Positions 1 to 10,846 are shown, counted from the first letter of the stretch. The stretch: DNA of 64,000 nt from an uncultured Ectothiorhodospiraceae bacterium (GCA_947258695.1 CAMYJG010000001.1:62001-126000); one strand, 5' to 3'. Notes: a model not told the origin generated them from the sequence alone. A program made the numbers and translations.

Positions 1-2
1 AT

Positions 3-1475
3 GAATTTATTCATGCAAATAAAAAGTTTTGCCAGTTTGTTAAGTTACCGTTAAATAAAATTATCGGCTATACAAGTTCTGATGTATTTGACCAGCAACT
101 ACATGACTCCTTTATCAAAGGAAACGATAAAGTTTTATCTAAAACGGATACTATTAATTATGAATGTGTAATAGAAATAAACAGGGCAAATGTAAACTTG
201 TCTGTTGATAAATTTCCATTATTTGATGAAGCAGGAAATGTCTATGCAATATGTGGTGTGGTTGAAGATGTTACCAGCCAGTATCAATTACAACGACAAT
301 TACAACAAACACAGAAGATGGAAGCTATAGGGCAATTGACCGGGGGCATTGCGCATGATTTTAATAATGTGCTGGCTTCTATAATGGGTTATACCGGTTT
401 AGCAAACAGAAGAGCAAAAAAATCTAATGATGATTTAATTGAAGGTTATTTATCGCAAATTCATCGTGCTGGAGAACGAGCAAGGGATCTTGTACAACAG
501 TTATTAGCATTTAGTCGTGGTGACGTAGGTGGGCTACAGATATTAGAGCCTGAGCCACTGGCAAATGAAGCGATCAAAATGTTGATATCTCTGATACCTA
601 GTAGTATTAGTTTAAATCTCAAAATTCGCAGTAACAACCTTAAACATTACATTGAAGTTGATCCGGTTCAGTTTAATCAAAGCATAATGAACCTTGTGAT
701 TAATGCCAAAGATGCAATTGTAGCTGATACAGGCGAAATTAATGTATCTATAGAATATCTTCCAAAGGTAAAGGGTATCTGTGATTCATGCCATAGCACA
801 TTTTCAGGAAAATTTATCAGGTTGTCAGTTAGTGATAATGGAATAGGTATACATAATGATATTTTAAGCAGGATTTTTGATCCCTTCTTTACCACCAAGG
901 AAGTAGGTAAAGGTTCTGGTATGGGTTTATCAATGTTGCATGGTATTGTTCATGGCAGTGGGGGGCATATCGTTGTTAAATCAAATAATCCTCATGCGAA
1001 AAAAGGCACTACCATACAAGTCTATTATCCTGAAGTGAAATCAAACTCTGTAGAAGAAAATAAACTTGAATATACTCCTGAAATTATTAAAAATAAGAAT
1101 ATTGGTAAAACTATACTGGTCATTGATGATGAACCATTAATAACACAATACTTAACAGATCTCTTAAGTAGCGAAGGTTATAAGGTTATTTCATTTAATG
1201 AATCTATCCAGGGTTTAGATTATTTTAAAGCACATAATAATCATATTGATATGATTATCACGGATCAAACCATGCCTGAATTAACAGGTTTAGAGTTAGC
1301 TAAAAATATCCAAACATCGGGTTATAAAATCCCGATAATTTTATGTACGGGCTACAGTGATTTTGCTGATGACATTATGGAGTCAGATCATGGAATTGAT
1401 GTTTTTTTTGATAAACCATTTGATGATTCACAACTGCTACTATCAATCACAAAACTCATTTCTGCTTATAAATAA
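3..1475 (+). CDS. PAS-containing hybrid sensor histidine kinase with C-terminal receiver domain (5' end outside window)
   Basis: The frame is open from base 3 (EFIHANKKFCQFVKLPLNKIIGYTSSDVFD...), upstream of the ORF-track start at 198. H-box 'GGIAHDFNNVL', ATPase motifs 'NLVINAKDAI' and 'GKGSGMGLSMLHGIV', and receiver 'ILVIDDEP...DMIITDQTMP'. Confidence 0.9.
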   Translation, partial: EFIHANKKFCQFVKLPLNKIIGYTSSDVFDQQLHDSFIKGNDKVLSKTDTINYECVIEINRANVNLSVDKFPLFDEAGNVYAICGVVEDVTSQYQLQRQLQQTQKMEAIGQLTGGIAHDFNNVLASIMGYTGLANRRAKKSNDDLIEGYLSQIHRAGERARDLVQQLLAFSRGDVGGLQILEPEPLANEAIKMLISLIPSSISLNLKIRSNNLKHYIEVDPVQFNQSIMNLVINAKDAIVADTGEINVSIEYLPKVKGICDSCHSTFSGKFIRLSVSDNGIGIHNDILSRIFDPFFTTKEVGKGSGMGLSMLHGIVHGSGGHIVVKSNNPHAKKGTTIQVYYPEVKSNSVEENKLEYTPEIIKNKNIGKTILVIDDEPLITQYLTDLLSSEGYKVISFNESIQGLDYFKAHNNHIDMIITDQTMPELTGLELAKNIQTSGYKIPIILCTGYSDFADDIMESDHGIDVFFDKPFDDSQLLLSITKLISAYK

Positions 1476-1587
1476 CTTATAAATAATATGCATTAATGGT
1501 TTCTCCTCTTAATATAATGAGAACTATTGACAATAATGCTGAATTTACATTAAATGACTCGTCGGTCAGTTATTTGGTGAAGAAGTT

Positions 1588-2238
1588 GTGCATGTTTCTG
1601 CAAACAGTTTAAGCGATTCAGTAAGATGGCGTCGTAGAAAGGACAATAGGCCCGCTGAGATTCTCTCTTCAGCTTTGAAAGTATTCTCATTGAAAGGCTA
1701 TGCCGCAACAAAGCTTGAAATAGTTGCGAAACAGGCTGGAGTTTCTAAAGCAACTCTTTATTTATATTTTGAGAGTAAAGAGGCCTTATTTAAAGCCGTT
1801 GTTACCGAATTTGTCCTGCCACAAATTAAAAGAGCGGAAGACCAGGCTCAAAATTACACCGGTTCGATAAAAATACTCATGCATGAGTTATTGGAACACT
1901 GGAGAATTAATGTTCTGGAAACAGACGTATCTGGGATTCCAAAAATAATGATTGCTGAAGCCTCCAATTTTCCTGAACTTGCAACATTTTACCTCGACAA
2001 TGTCATTAAGCGTGCACGTGAATTTGTTACGCATTTAATAAATCTTGGTATAGAGAAAGGTGAGTTTAGAGAATGTAATGCAAGCTATGCTGCTCGTTCT
2101 TTTATAAGCACAATCATTTTTACGGCTATATGGGAAAAATCACTTGCTGCTTATGATGAAGCTTATGATACACAAGCGTTTCTAAACTCACATTTAGATA
2201 TTTTTATACGTGGTATATCAAAGGATATACAGGAATGA
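1588..2238 (+). CDS. TetR/AcrR-family transcriptional regulator
   Basis: N-terminal HTH 'ILSSALKVFSLKGYAATKLEIVAKQAGVSKATLYLYFESKEALFKAVV'. GTG start; overlaps the next gene. Confidence 0.93.
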   Translation: MHVSANSLSDSVRWRRRKDNRPAEILSSALKVFSLKGYAATKLEIVAKQAGVSKATLYLYFESKEALFKAVVTEFVLPQIKRAEDQAQNYTGSIKILMHELLEHWRINVLETDVSGIPKIMIAEASNFPELATFYLDNVIKRAREFVTHLINLGIEKGEFRECNASYAARSFISTIIFTAIWEKSLAAYDEAYDTQAFLNSHLDIFIRGISKDIQE

Positions 2239-3692
2239 ATGTGAAAAATTATATCATTTTTGTTTGCATGATTATAACCATGCCTGTCATAGCACAAGAT
2301 AAATCAGAATTAACAATATACCAGGTTATGCAACGTGTACTTGATCGCTATCCATCATTAAAAATCTCTGAAATGGAAGTTGCACAATCACTAGAACAAC
2401 GTAAACAAGTTGAAAGTCAACTAGGGTGGATATTAAATAGTTCAGCGGGCATCAATCATGATTTAACAGGTTTTGGTACACCTTCGGATAGCTTAGATAT
2501 TAACGGTGAAATTACTCGGCAATTAAAGTCCGGTTCAAGCTTAAGTTTAAGTGGTGGTTACCGCTATGAGGATAACTCATTATCATTTAGCCCGTCGTTA
2601 CCTAACCCTGCTCATACAACAAGACTTGATTTAAGTTACCGTATACCACTATTGCAAGGTGAGAATAACCCGCTGTATTCACAGGGACTTATTGAGGCGG
2701 AACTAAGTCATGATTTGGCAAAAGCCAATCAACTGTTAACACATATTACATTAGCAGAGAAAGTCAAAGACCTATATTACGCAACTGCATTGACACAAGC
2801 ACGTTTAGATAATGCAAAAGAATCTGTGCAGCGTGCGCAAAAATTTAAAGCTTACATTAATAAAAACATTAAGATTGGTTTAGCCGAAGAAAAAGATCGT
2901 TTACAGGCTAATGCTCAATTAAATTCTAAATTATCAGATCTGAGTTCAATTAAATTAACCTGGGAAAAACAAAAATCGTCATTGAATCGGTTAATGCTCG
3001 AGGACTGGGATGCAGATATACAGCCTAAACTATTAAACTTTAAAAGTTTTGACCAGAATTTAAATACAATTATTGCTATTACTAAAAATTATCACCCTGC
3101 AATAAAAATTGCAGATGCAAACTTATCATTGGCTGAAAGTCAAATTAACACTGCAAGAGACACAATGAAGGATAATCTTGATTTTGTTGTGTCTGTTGGT
3201 ACCAGGACATCAGACGGTAACAATGCCTCAGGTAACTCAATCAGTGAAAAAGATTGGGCAGGCGCTGTTCGCTTTGAGTATCGTCATTTATTTGATGATC
3301 AGGGGGTTAATGCGAAACTTAAACAAGCACAATTACAAAAAAATATTGCATTAAATGAAGTGCAGAAAATTTCTGATGATATTAATTATACAGTGTCTGG
3401 TTTAATCTCAGAAATTCAAGCCGCTAAAGTCGCTGTCGCTTCAGCACTTGATAAGTTAAATAGTGAATCTTTAAAATTAAAAGAAGCTGTGCAACGATAT
3501 AGAAATGGTCGAGCTGATACAGATCAGGTTATCCAATTTCAAAATGACTATTCATTTTCAGTATTGGCTTATCAAAGCCAACGCATAGGTTTAAATCAGC
3601 GCATTATTGCATTAGATATATTTACCGGGCGATTTTGGTCCAGGTTATCTCTACCCCCGGCTGAAATGGGCGAAATGGAAGCAAAACAATGA
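2235..3692 (+). CDS. TolC-family outer membrane efflux protein
   Basis: Signal peptide, OEP-like coiled-coil pattern (LTIYQVMQRVLDRYPSLKISEMEV...), ATGA overlap with the RND gene. Confidence 0.87.
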   Translation: MNVKNYIIFVCMIITMPVIAQDKSELTIYQVMQRVLDRYPSLKISEMEVAQSLEQRKQVESQLGWILNSSAGINHDLTGFGTPSDSLDINGEITRQLKSGSSLSLSGGYRYEDNSLSFSPSLPNPAHTTRLDLSYRIPLLQGENNPLYSQGLIEAELSHDLAKANQLLTHITLAEKVKDLYYATALTQARLDNAKESVQRAQKFKAYINKNIKIGLAEEKDRLQANAQLNSKLSDLSSIKLTWEKQKSSLNRLMLEDWDADIQPKLLNFKSFDQNLNTIIAITKNYHPAIKIADANLSLAESQINTARDTMKDNLDFVVSVGTRTSDGNNASGNSISEKDWAGAVRFEYRHLFDDQGVNAKLKQAQLQKNIALNEVQKISDDINYTVSGLISEIQAAKVAVASALDKLNSESLKLKEAVQRYRNGRADTDQVIQFQNDYSFSVLAYQSQRIGLNQRIIALDIFTGRFWSRLSLPPAEMGEMEAKQ

Positions 3693-6600
3693 AGGCATTA
3701 TTCCGTTATTTTGTAGAGCGGGCCTTAATGGTCAATCTTATTTCAATCTTTCTGATGGCAGTGGGTATTTATGCGATATTTGATATTAACCGTGAAGCTT
3801 TTCCAAATGTAAACCTTGATAAAGTACGAATTGATATTCCATATCCTGGTGCATCACCGTCTGAGATTGAACGCCTGGTTATTACGCCAATTGAGCAGGA
3901 ATTAAAAGCATTATCGGGTATTGATGCTATGAACTCTATCGCTTTTAGTGGTTCAGGCATCATTAATCTTGATATTGATCCTGATGCAAGTAATCGCGAT
4001 CAAATTGTTAATGATGTGCAAATGGCTGTCGATCAGGCTGTGTTACCTGATGATTTACCAAACGAACCTTATGTTTTGGAAATTGATGGTTCTGTGTTTC
4101 CTGTTATTCAAATGGCTGTTTCTGCAAACGTATCTGATCTTGAGTTGAAGCGTTTAGGTGATCAAATTGAAGATGACTTGTTATCGATTGATGGTATTGC
4201 CCGGGTACAAATACAGGGTGATCGTAAAGCAGAAATAAGAATAACAGTTAATCCTGACAAATTATCATTGCACCGTATTTCTATAGGTGAAATCTCAGCT
4301 CTATTAAAAGCATGGAATATCAATTCACCTGGAGGGCAAATCGATACCAATCAAGGTCAAAAGATGGTGCGAATTGTTGGCCAATTTCAGAATGTTAAAG
4401 ATGTAGGAGAACTTGTATTACGCTCAAATGATCGTGGCGATAATATTAAGATTTCAGATATAGCAACCATTGAAGAATCACTGGTTATTCCAACTGTTTA
4501 CCTTGATGCAGGAGGCGAACCTGCATTAAATATTATTATATTAAAAAAATCTGATGCAGATATTATTAATGTTGTTGATAAAGTTAAAACATATATTGAA
4601 ACGATACCTGACCTGTATGGTTCAAACATTACCATATCAACCTCGCAGGATTTTTCACGCTTTGCTCGCCTGCGTTTAGGAGTATTAACCAATAATGGCA
4701 TAGTAGGTTTAATCCTGGTCTTTATATCCTTGATTGTGTTTTTGCGTTTTTCTGTCGCTATGACGACAACCTGGAGTTTACCGATTGTATTTCTGACAGG
4801 TTTATTTTTACTACACATGTCGGGTATTACATTAAACCTGATATCGATGCTTGGGTTTATTATGGTATTAGGTATGTTAGTTGATGATGCTATTATCGTC
4901 GGTGAAAACATTGCTTATCACATGGAGCAGGGCGACTCGCCAAATGATGCCGCTGTAAAGGGTGCACATGAGTTATTCGGACCTGTATCAACCACCATTT
5001 TAACTACTGTGGCTGCATTTTTACCCTTGATGTTTATGTCAGGGATGATAGGTAAATTTATTATCGCAATACCTGTAGTGGTTATATCATTACTATTTTT
5101 CTCATGGCTTGAAGCTTTTTTAATTTTACCGAGTCATGTAAGTCATATTACCAATCCTAAAAATAAAGCAAAAGAAAAACAATGGCTGGTTAATTTTGAA
5201 CACGCTTATGCAAAATTTTTAAGCTGGGTTTTGCATCATCGATGGATAGTCGTTTTTCTCTCGTTACTGGTTTTAATTGGAAGCGTGGTACTTGCAAAAC
5301 AATCAATGAAGTTTCAATTATTTCCTGCTGTTGCAGTTGATCAATACATTGTCAGGGTTACTGCTGATCCAGGAACAAGTTTAGATTCGATGCGTTTAAA
5401 TCTAAAAAAAGTTGAACAAAAAATTCGTGGCCAGATAAAACCTGAATATTTGGAAAGTACTATTATTTCTAGTGGTCAAATACAACGCGATACCGGTGAT
5501 CCATTGACTCAGCGTGGTAGTCGATTTGGTCAAATCAGAGTTTTATATTCTCCTGCGGTTTTACGGCCTGAACATAATGCCATTGATGATTTACGTTACT
5601 TTGAGAAATCATTACCAGCAGATTTCCCTGAACTAGAAATCGCATTTGAATTAGTCAAACCCGGTCCACCTACAGGTCGTGCCCTGGAAGTTGAAGTATC
5701 AAGTAATAATGGTCTAACAAATGAAAAAGTGGCTAGCAATCTTATTGCATTTTTACAGAACTCCAAAGGTGTCACTACAATAGAAAGTGGTTTGCAACCC
5801 GGTGATAAAGAGATCCATGTAGTCCTGGATAAAAACCTGGCAGCTTATGCAGGGGTTGATCTTGCCACTGCCGCAACACATATTCGTGCCGCTGTTGATG
5901 GCCTGCGTGTTTCTACAACACGCTACGGAACGGAAGAAGTGGATGTGACTATTCGTTATCCAGAAAATATTGAAGATATCGAGGCGTTACAAAAATTAAT
6001 TGTACCAAATAATCGAGGTGGATTAATTCCCTTAAGTACCGTAGCCAAGTTTGACGAAAAAATTGGTTACACCACCATTCGTCATAAGGATGGTGTACGA
6101 GTTCTCCGGGTCTTTGCCAATATTGATGAAACTCAAACAAGTAGTTTTAAACTAAATAAACATGTCGCCGACAACCAGGATGTCTGGCTAGCAGAATTTA
6201 AAAACAAGGTGAAAGTTAATTTTGGTGGTGAAGCTGAAAAAAATGATGAATCGTTTACTGATTTAAAATATTCATTCTTGTTTGCCCTAGTCGCGATATT
6301 CTTTTTGCTGGCTATCCAGTTTAATAATTTAGGTTACCCACTTATTGTTATGCTGGCGATTCCTTTTGGCGTTGTCGGTGTTATCCTGAGTTTTTACCTG
6401 CATGATATTTTCTGGAAACCGATGCCACTTTCTTTTTTCTCGACTATGGGGATGGTTGCCTTAACCGGTGTTGTCGTTAATAGCTCAATGATATTGCTGG
6501 TGTTTATTCAAAGAGCACGACAGCAAGGGATGCAAGCTCTCGAAGCTATAATCCTGGCAGGGCGACGCCGTTTACGCGCGGTGGTTCTCACTGCAGCAAC

Positions 6601-6811
6601 TACCGTTGTTGGATTATTGCCGACGGCTTATGGTTGGGGAGGTATGGATCCATTTGTTTCACCAATGGCACTGGCGCTTTCCTGGGGATTGGTATTTGCC
6701 ACGCTAATTACACTCATTGTTATTCCGGCTGCGTTAGCGGCAAGTATTGATACTGCTGAACATGTTAATAAATGGAGTAGTGATATCAAAAAGCGTATCA
6801 GAAAAAATTAA
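3689..6811 (+). CDS. RND-family efflux permease (AcrB/HAE1-like)
   Basis: 1040 aa with RND motifs 'YPGASPSEIERLVITPIEQELKALSGI', 'GMLVDDAIIVGENI' and 'VVNSSMILLVFI'. Confidence 0.93.
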   Translation: MKALFRYFVERALMVNLISIFLMAVGIYAIFDINREAFPNVNLDKVRIDIPYPGASPSEIERLVITPIEQELKALSGIDAMNSIAFSGSGIINLDIDPDASNRDQIVNDVQMAVDQAVLPDDLPNEPYVLEIDGSVFPVIQMAVSANVSDLELKRLGDQIEDDLLSIDGIARVQIQGDRKAEIRITVNPDKLSLHRISIGEISALLKAWNINSPGGQIDTNQGQKMVRIVGQFQNVKDVGELVLRSNDRGDNIKISDIATIEESLVIPTVYLDAGGEPALNIIILKKSDADIINVVDKVKTYIETIPDLYGSNITISTSQDFSRFARLRLGVLTNNGIVGLILVFISLIVFLRFSVAMTTTWSLPIVFLTGLFLLHMSGITLNLISMLGFIMVLGMLVDDAIIVGENIAYHMEQGDSPNDAAVKGAHELFGPVSTTILTTVAAFLPLMFMSGMIGKFIIAIPVVVISLLFFSWLEAFLILPSHVSHITNPKNKAKEKQWLVNFEHAYAKFLSWVLHHRWIVVFLSLLVLIGSVVLAKQSMKFQLFPAVAVDQYIVRVTADPGTSLDSMRLNLKKVEQKIRGQIKPEYLESTIISSGQIQRDTGDPLTQRGSRFGQIRVLYSPAVLRPEHNAIDDLRYFEKSLPADFPELEIAFELVKPGPPTGRALEVEVSSNNGLTNEKVASNLIAFLQNSKGVTTIESGLQPGDKEIHVVLDKNLAAYAGVDLATAATHIRAAVDGLRVSTTRYGTEEVDVTIRYPENIEDIEALQKLIVPNNRGGLIPLSTVAKFDEKIGYTTIRHKDGVRVLRVFANIDETQTSSFKLNKHVADNQDVWLAEFKNKVKVNFGGEAEKNDESFTDLKYSFLFALVAIFFLLAIQFNNLGYPLIVMLAIPFGVVGVILSFYLHDIFWKPMPLSFFSTMGMVALTGVVVNSSMILLVFIQRARQQGMQALEAIILAGRRRLRAVVLTAATTVVGLLPTAYGWGGMDPFVSPMALALSWGLVFATLITLIVIPAALAASIDTAEHVNKWSSDIKKRIRKN

Positions 6812-7296
6812 AGTACGCGTCCGGCACCAGTAAAACGTTTTCTCCAGTATCTTTCTTTCATCGAGCTAATTTTTACTCGTTTTCCGGAAGAGGGGGCGTG
6901 GATAAATTTATGATTTCCTAAATAGATTCCAACGTGAGACACGGCACGAGATACCGAGGTTTTAAAGAACACCAGGTCACCTGCCTTGAGGTATTTACGA
7001 GAAATACGTTTAGCCGCCTTGTATTGCTGTCCAGTGGTACGTGGTATGTTTATTCCAGCAGCACGATGGCTATATTGCACTAATCCACTACAGTCAAACC
7101 CCCTGCCTGGAGTAGTACCACCGTACCGATATTTCACGCCAAGCATTTTTTTAGCGGTTTTAACGACAGTTTGCTTATTAGCAGATGATTTTGCTGAGTA
7201 ATACTTTGGGCTGCCTCCACATGCTGAAATCAGCACAGAGAGGACAATAATAATAAAAAATCTATAATATACGTAGTGGCGGATTTGAGTGCTCAT
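6808..7296 (-). CDS. NlpC/P60-family lipoprotein peptidase
   Basis: 'VLISACGG' lipobox, 'FDCSGLVQYSHRAAGINIPRTTGQQY' and 'SHVGIYLGNHKFIHAPSSGKRVKI'. Confidence 0.93.
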   Translation of the reverse strand: MSTQIRHYVYYRFFIIIVLSVLISACGGSPKYYSAKSSANKQTVVKTAKKMLGVKYRYGGTTPGRGFDCSGLVQYSHRAAGINIPRTTGQQYKAAKRISRKYLKAGDLVFFKTSVSRAVSHVGIYLGNHKFIHAPSSGKRVKISSMKERYWRKRFTGAGRVL

Positions 7297-7432
7297 AAAT
7301 TATATTTTAGCTAAAATTAAGGATAATTCAATGAGATAGGCACATAAATTAACATTTAACTTTAATGTTAAATATCTAAAATTTGATAATAAGGACACAG
7401 AAAAAGTCAGTCACATCAACTAAAATATGCTT

Positions 7433-7813
7433 ATGGAAATTAGTTCAACCTCTAATACTTCGTTTAGCCGTACAGTTACCCCTGCAAACAGCAGTAGTGA
7501 CAGGCGAGCCAGTGATAAAGCAGAAACAGCGATTACTGAAAACAAGGCCCAGGAAAGGGCTCAACAACAACGTGCTGTAGAAGAAAGGTTGCAGCAGCGT
7601 AATGAGGAAACTCAACGCCGTCTGGATGGTCGTTTAATCAGCTTTGGTCAAGAGCAAGGTAGTGTTAGCAGTGAACAAAAGCATACATCATATAATCGTT
7701 CCCGGGTTAATGATGCTTACCAACCGGCAAGAGTAGAACTGTCACAACGACAAAATGAATCATCGCAACGTGCCCAGCAAAATAGAAACGAAGCTATCGA
7801 TATTGTTGTTTGA
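7433..7813 (+). CDS. Hypothetical Gln/Arg/Ser-rich protein
   Basis: Single ORF, low-complexity QRNE-rich, C-terminal 'RNEAIDIVV'. Likely start at 7433 (MEISSTSNTSF). Confidence 0.6.
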   Translation: MEISSTSNTSFSRTVTPANSSSDRRASDKAETAITENKAQERAQQQRAVEERLQQRNEETQRRLDGRLISFGQEQGSVSSEQKHTSYNRSRVNDAYQPARVELSQRQNESSQRAQQNRNEAIDIVV

Positions 7814-7937
7814 TTAATCCATTGTCATTTTCATGACATATTCATAAGCCTGTCTTTTCATTAAACTCGTAGTCCACGATTAATCCAAATGTGATTTTAT
7901 CCCTGTCGCAATGCGGTCTTTACTGTAGAATGTTTTT

Positions 7938-10232
7938 ATGAAGAAAAAATCTCCTTTACGTCGCAAGAAAAAAACAAGCATAAAAAAAACCAGTCGACGT
8001 CGCAAAAATAAAAATAATCACAGGCTTCCTTATCTACGAATTTTTATCGCTTCGCTAGTCGTTTTTCTTTTGTATGTTGTGTACCTGGATTTTGAAGTGC
8101 GTTCTCAATTCGATGGGCGAAAATGGTCTGTTCCTGCACGGGTATATGCACGGCCACTCGAGCTTTATATTGGTAAGCCACTCACTCACGAGCAATTAAA
8201 ATTTGAATTAAATATTTCTGATTATCGATTAACCAGTAACAACCTTAGTACTGGAAATTATAAAAAAAAGGGTGACAGTTATCGAATAGTTATTCGAGAA
8301 TTTGACTTTTGGGATGGTCATCAACCGCCGCGCTATATTCAAGTTAAAATAGAAGATGGTTTTGTCACAAACGTAACTGATTTCAGGGATAATAATGATA
8401 TAGCAGTAGTCCGGCTTGAGCCGTCGGTTATGGGGCGCATCTATCCTTCACATCGTGAAGATCGTTTACTCGTCAAACTGGATGATGTACCTGAATATTT
8501 ACTATCTGCTTTACTGACAGTTGAAGATCGCCAGTTTTATTCACATTACGGTATAAATCCAAAAGCTATATTGCGAGCAATGTTGGCAAATATAAAAGCA
8601 GGTTCAGTAGTTCAGGGCGGTAGTACATTAACACAGCAACTTGTTAAAAATTTCTTTTTAACGAAAAGGAAAAGTCTGATTCGTAAGTTTAACGAAGCAA
8701 TTATGTCTTTTTTGTTAGAGTTGCATTATGAAAAAGATGAAATATTGCAGGCATACTTAAACGAAATTTATCTGGGACAGGATAAAAACAGAGCAATACA
8801 TGGCTTTGGCCTGGCTAGTCGTTTTTACTTTGACAAACCTGTTTATAATTTAAACTTATCAGAAATAACAACGCTTGTGGCTATGGTAAAAGGACCTTCA
8901 TATTATGATCCCTGGCGAAATAAGAAGCGTTTACTATCACGTCGTGATACGGTCATTAATTTAATGCAAGAGCAAGGCAAGATCACTGAATACCAGGCAA
9001 ATCAAGCCAAATCCGAACCGTTGAATGTATTAAGTCGTAGAAAAAATATTCGCAGCTCACATCCAGCATATATGGATCTGCTTAGAAGACAATTACAACA
9101 GGACTATAATAAAGAAGATTTAACCTCTGAAGGTTTACAAATATTTTCTACTTTTGATCCATATATACAAAAAATAGTCGAGCAGGTTGTCATAAAAAAA
9201 TCTAAACAACTTGATAAGCAGCAACAACTTAATGGCAAATTACAAAGTTCAGTTATTGTAACAAATACCAATAATGCAGATGTCCTTGCCGTTATTGGAG
9301 GTAAGCAACCAGCTTATGCCGGTTTCAATCGTGCCTTAGATGCATTGAGACCGATCGGTTCATTAATTAAACCGGCAGTGTATTTAACTGCGATACAGAG
9401 AAAAAATGATTATTCTCTTGCTTCTATGATTGAAGATAAAAATATTACATTAAAAGCGCAGGATGGAAAATTATGGTCGCCACGAAATTATTCAGGTGAA
9501 TCACACGGAGAAATACCGTTATTTAAAGCACTCATCAGTTCTTATAACCAGGCCACTGTTCGTCTGGGTTTGTCACTGGGGTTTGAGTCAATTGTTGAGA
9601 CACTAAGAAATCTTGGCATCCAACGTGACATTCCACCATATCCTTCGATACTTTTAGGTGCTGTAACCATGTCACCGTTTGAAGTTGCGCAGATGTATCA
9701 AACATTGGTGGGTGAAGGCTTTATCACCCCACTTCGTAGTATAAGAAAGGTACTAACTGCAGAGGGTAAACCATTGAAACATTACCCGGTTAAAATTAAA
9801 AAGGCGATAGATGAAACCTCCGTAAGAATTATAAATAGTGCTTTACATGAAGTGACACGACAGGGTACGGCACGTTCAATAAGATGGCGATTACCTGAAG
9901 GGTTAAAAGTGGCAGGTAAAACAGGTACAACAAATGATACTCGTGATAGTTGGTTTGCTGGCTTCAGTGGCGAACATTTAATCGTCACCTGGTTAGGTAC
10001 AGATGATAATGAATCAACCGGTTTAACAGGTGCAGGCGGGGCGTTACCTATATGGGCTGATATAATGAAAAAAATCAGGACACGACCTTTTTCTTTTGCC
10101 TATGATGATAAGCTTGAATATCATTATGTCGAAAATACCAGGAGTTTGTTAGTTGAGGACCATTGTTCTACAGCAGCATATCTTGCATTCAGGAAAAATT
10201 CTGCTCCCTCCAACTATGGTACATGTAAATAA
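7938..10232 (+). CDS. mrcB: Penicillin-binding protein 1B (bifunctional transglycosylase/transpeptidase)
   Basis: Basic N-terminus then TM; transglycosylase 'TVEDRQFYSHYGINPKAILRAM..GGSTLTQQLVKNFFL'; transpeptidase 'GKTGTTNDTRDSWFAGF'. Confidence 0.93.
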   Translation: MKKKSPLRRKKKTSIKKTSRRRKNKNNHRLPYLRIFIASLVVFLLYVVYLDFEVRSQFDGRKWSVPARVYARPLELYIGKPLTHEQLKFELNISDYRLTSNNLSTGNYKKKGDSYRIVIREFDFWDGHQPPRYIQVKIEDGFVTNVTDFRDNNDIAVVRLEPSVMGRIYPSHREDRLLVKLDDVPEYLLSALLTVEDRQFYSHYGINPKAILRAMLANIKAGSVVQGGSTLTQQLVKNFFLTKRKSLIRKFNEAIMSFLLELHYEKDEILQAYLNEIYLGQDKNRAIHGFGLASRFYFDKPVYNLNLSEITTLVAMVKGPSYYDPWRNKKRLLSRRDTVINLMQEQGKITEYQANQAKSEPLNVLSRRKNIRSSHPAYMDLLRRQLQQDYNKEDLTSEGLQIFSTFDPYIQKIVEQVVIKKSKQLDKQQQLNGKLQSSVIVTNTNNADVLAVIGGKQPAYAGFNRALDALRPIGSLIKPAVYLTAIQRKNDYSLASMIEDKNITLKAQDGKLWSPRNYSGESHGEIPLFKALISSYNQATVRLGLSLGFESIVETLRNLGIQRDIPPYPSILLGAVTMSPFEVAQMYQTLVGEGFITPLRSIRKVLTAEGKPLKHYPVKIKKAIDETSVRIINSALHEVTRQGTARSIRWRLPEGLKVAGKTGTTNDTRDSWFAGFSGEHLIVTWLGTDDNESTGLTGAGGALPIWADIMKKIRTRPFSFAYDDKLEYHYVENTRSLLVEDHCSTAAYLAFRKNSAPSNYGTCK

Positions 10233-10253
10233 TAACAAGATTGAAATTACTTT

Positions 10254-10739
10254 ATGAAAAATATGAAACGATTAATGTTACGCTCATTTATTTTAATGCT
10301 GGTTATGACGCTTGTTGCATGTCAGGCACCAAAAGATAAAACAACCGGTTGGACTTCTGAGTCTGGAGAAGTACGGCCAGGTCCAAAAACCGGGAAAGCA
10401 GTTTTAGCCTTACTTGGAAAAGCCAGGCAAGCAAGCAAGAAAGGCTCATTAAGTACGGCTGAAAGCCATCTTGAAAGAGCATTACGTATCGAACCTGATA
10501 ACCCTACATTGTGGCTATACATGGCTAAACTACGACTATATGCAGCCAAATCTGTTGATGCGATTAATCTCGCTAATAAAGCCCTGACTTTATCATCTCG
10601 CAAAAAAAGCCTCAGCAAATCAAGTCGACGCAATCTACAAGCGGATTGTTGGCGTGTAATTGCACATGCTGAACAAATATTAGGAAATCCTGCGAAGGCA
10701 CATAAAGCTCAGGATAAGGCAAACTCACTAAGTGACTAA
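10254..10739 (+). CDS. TPR-containing lipoprotein
   Basis: 'LVMTLVACQ' lipobox followed by TPR-like 'AESHLERALRIEPDNPTLWLYMAKL'. Confidence 0.75.
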   Translation: MKNMKRLMLRSFILMLVMTLVACQAPKDKTTGWTSESGEVRPGPKTGKAVLALLGKARQASKKGSLSTAESHLERALRIEPDNPTLWLYMAKLRLYAAKSVDAINLANKALTLSSRKKSLSKSSRRNLQADCWRVIAHAEQILGNPAKAHKAQDKANSLSD

Positions 10740-10846
10740 TTATATTAGATATTTTACTATTAAGGGATTGTTATTACGGCCGCTAATTAGATAAACTATT
10801 CTTTATACTTAGATCTGGTCTTTATTTAGGCAAATGGAATGAGACA

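Noticed and set aside
10322-10633. 103-aa antisense ORF inside the TPR lipoprotein gene
   Set aside because: Shadow ORF opposite a gene with lipobox and TPR signature; no independent support.
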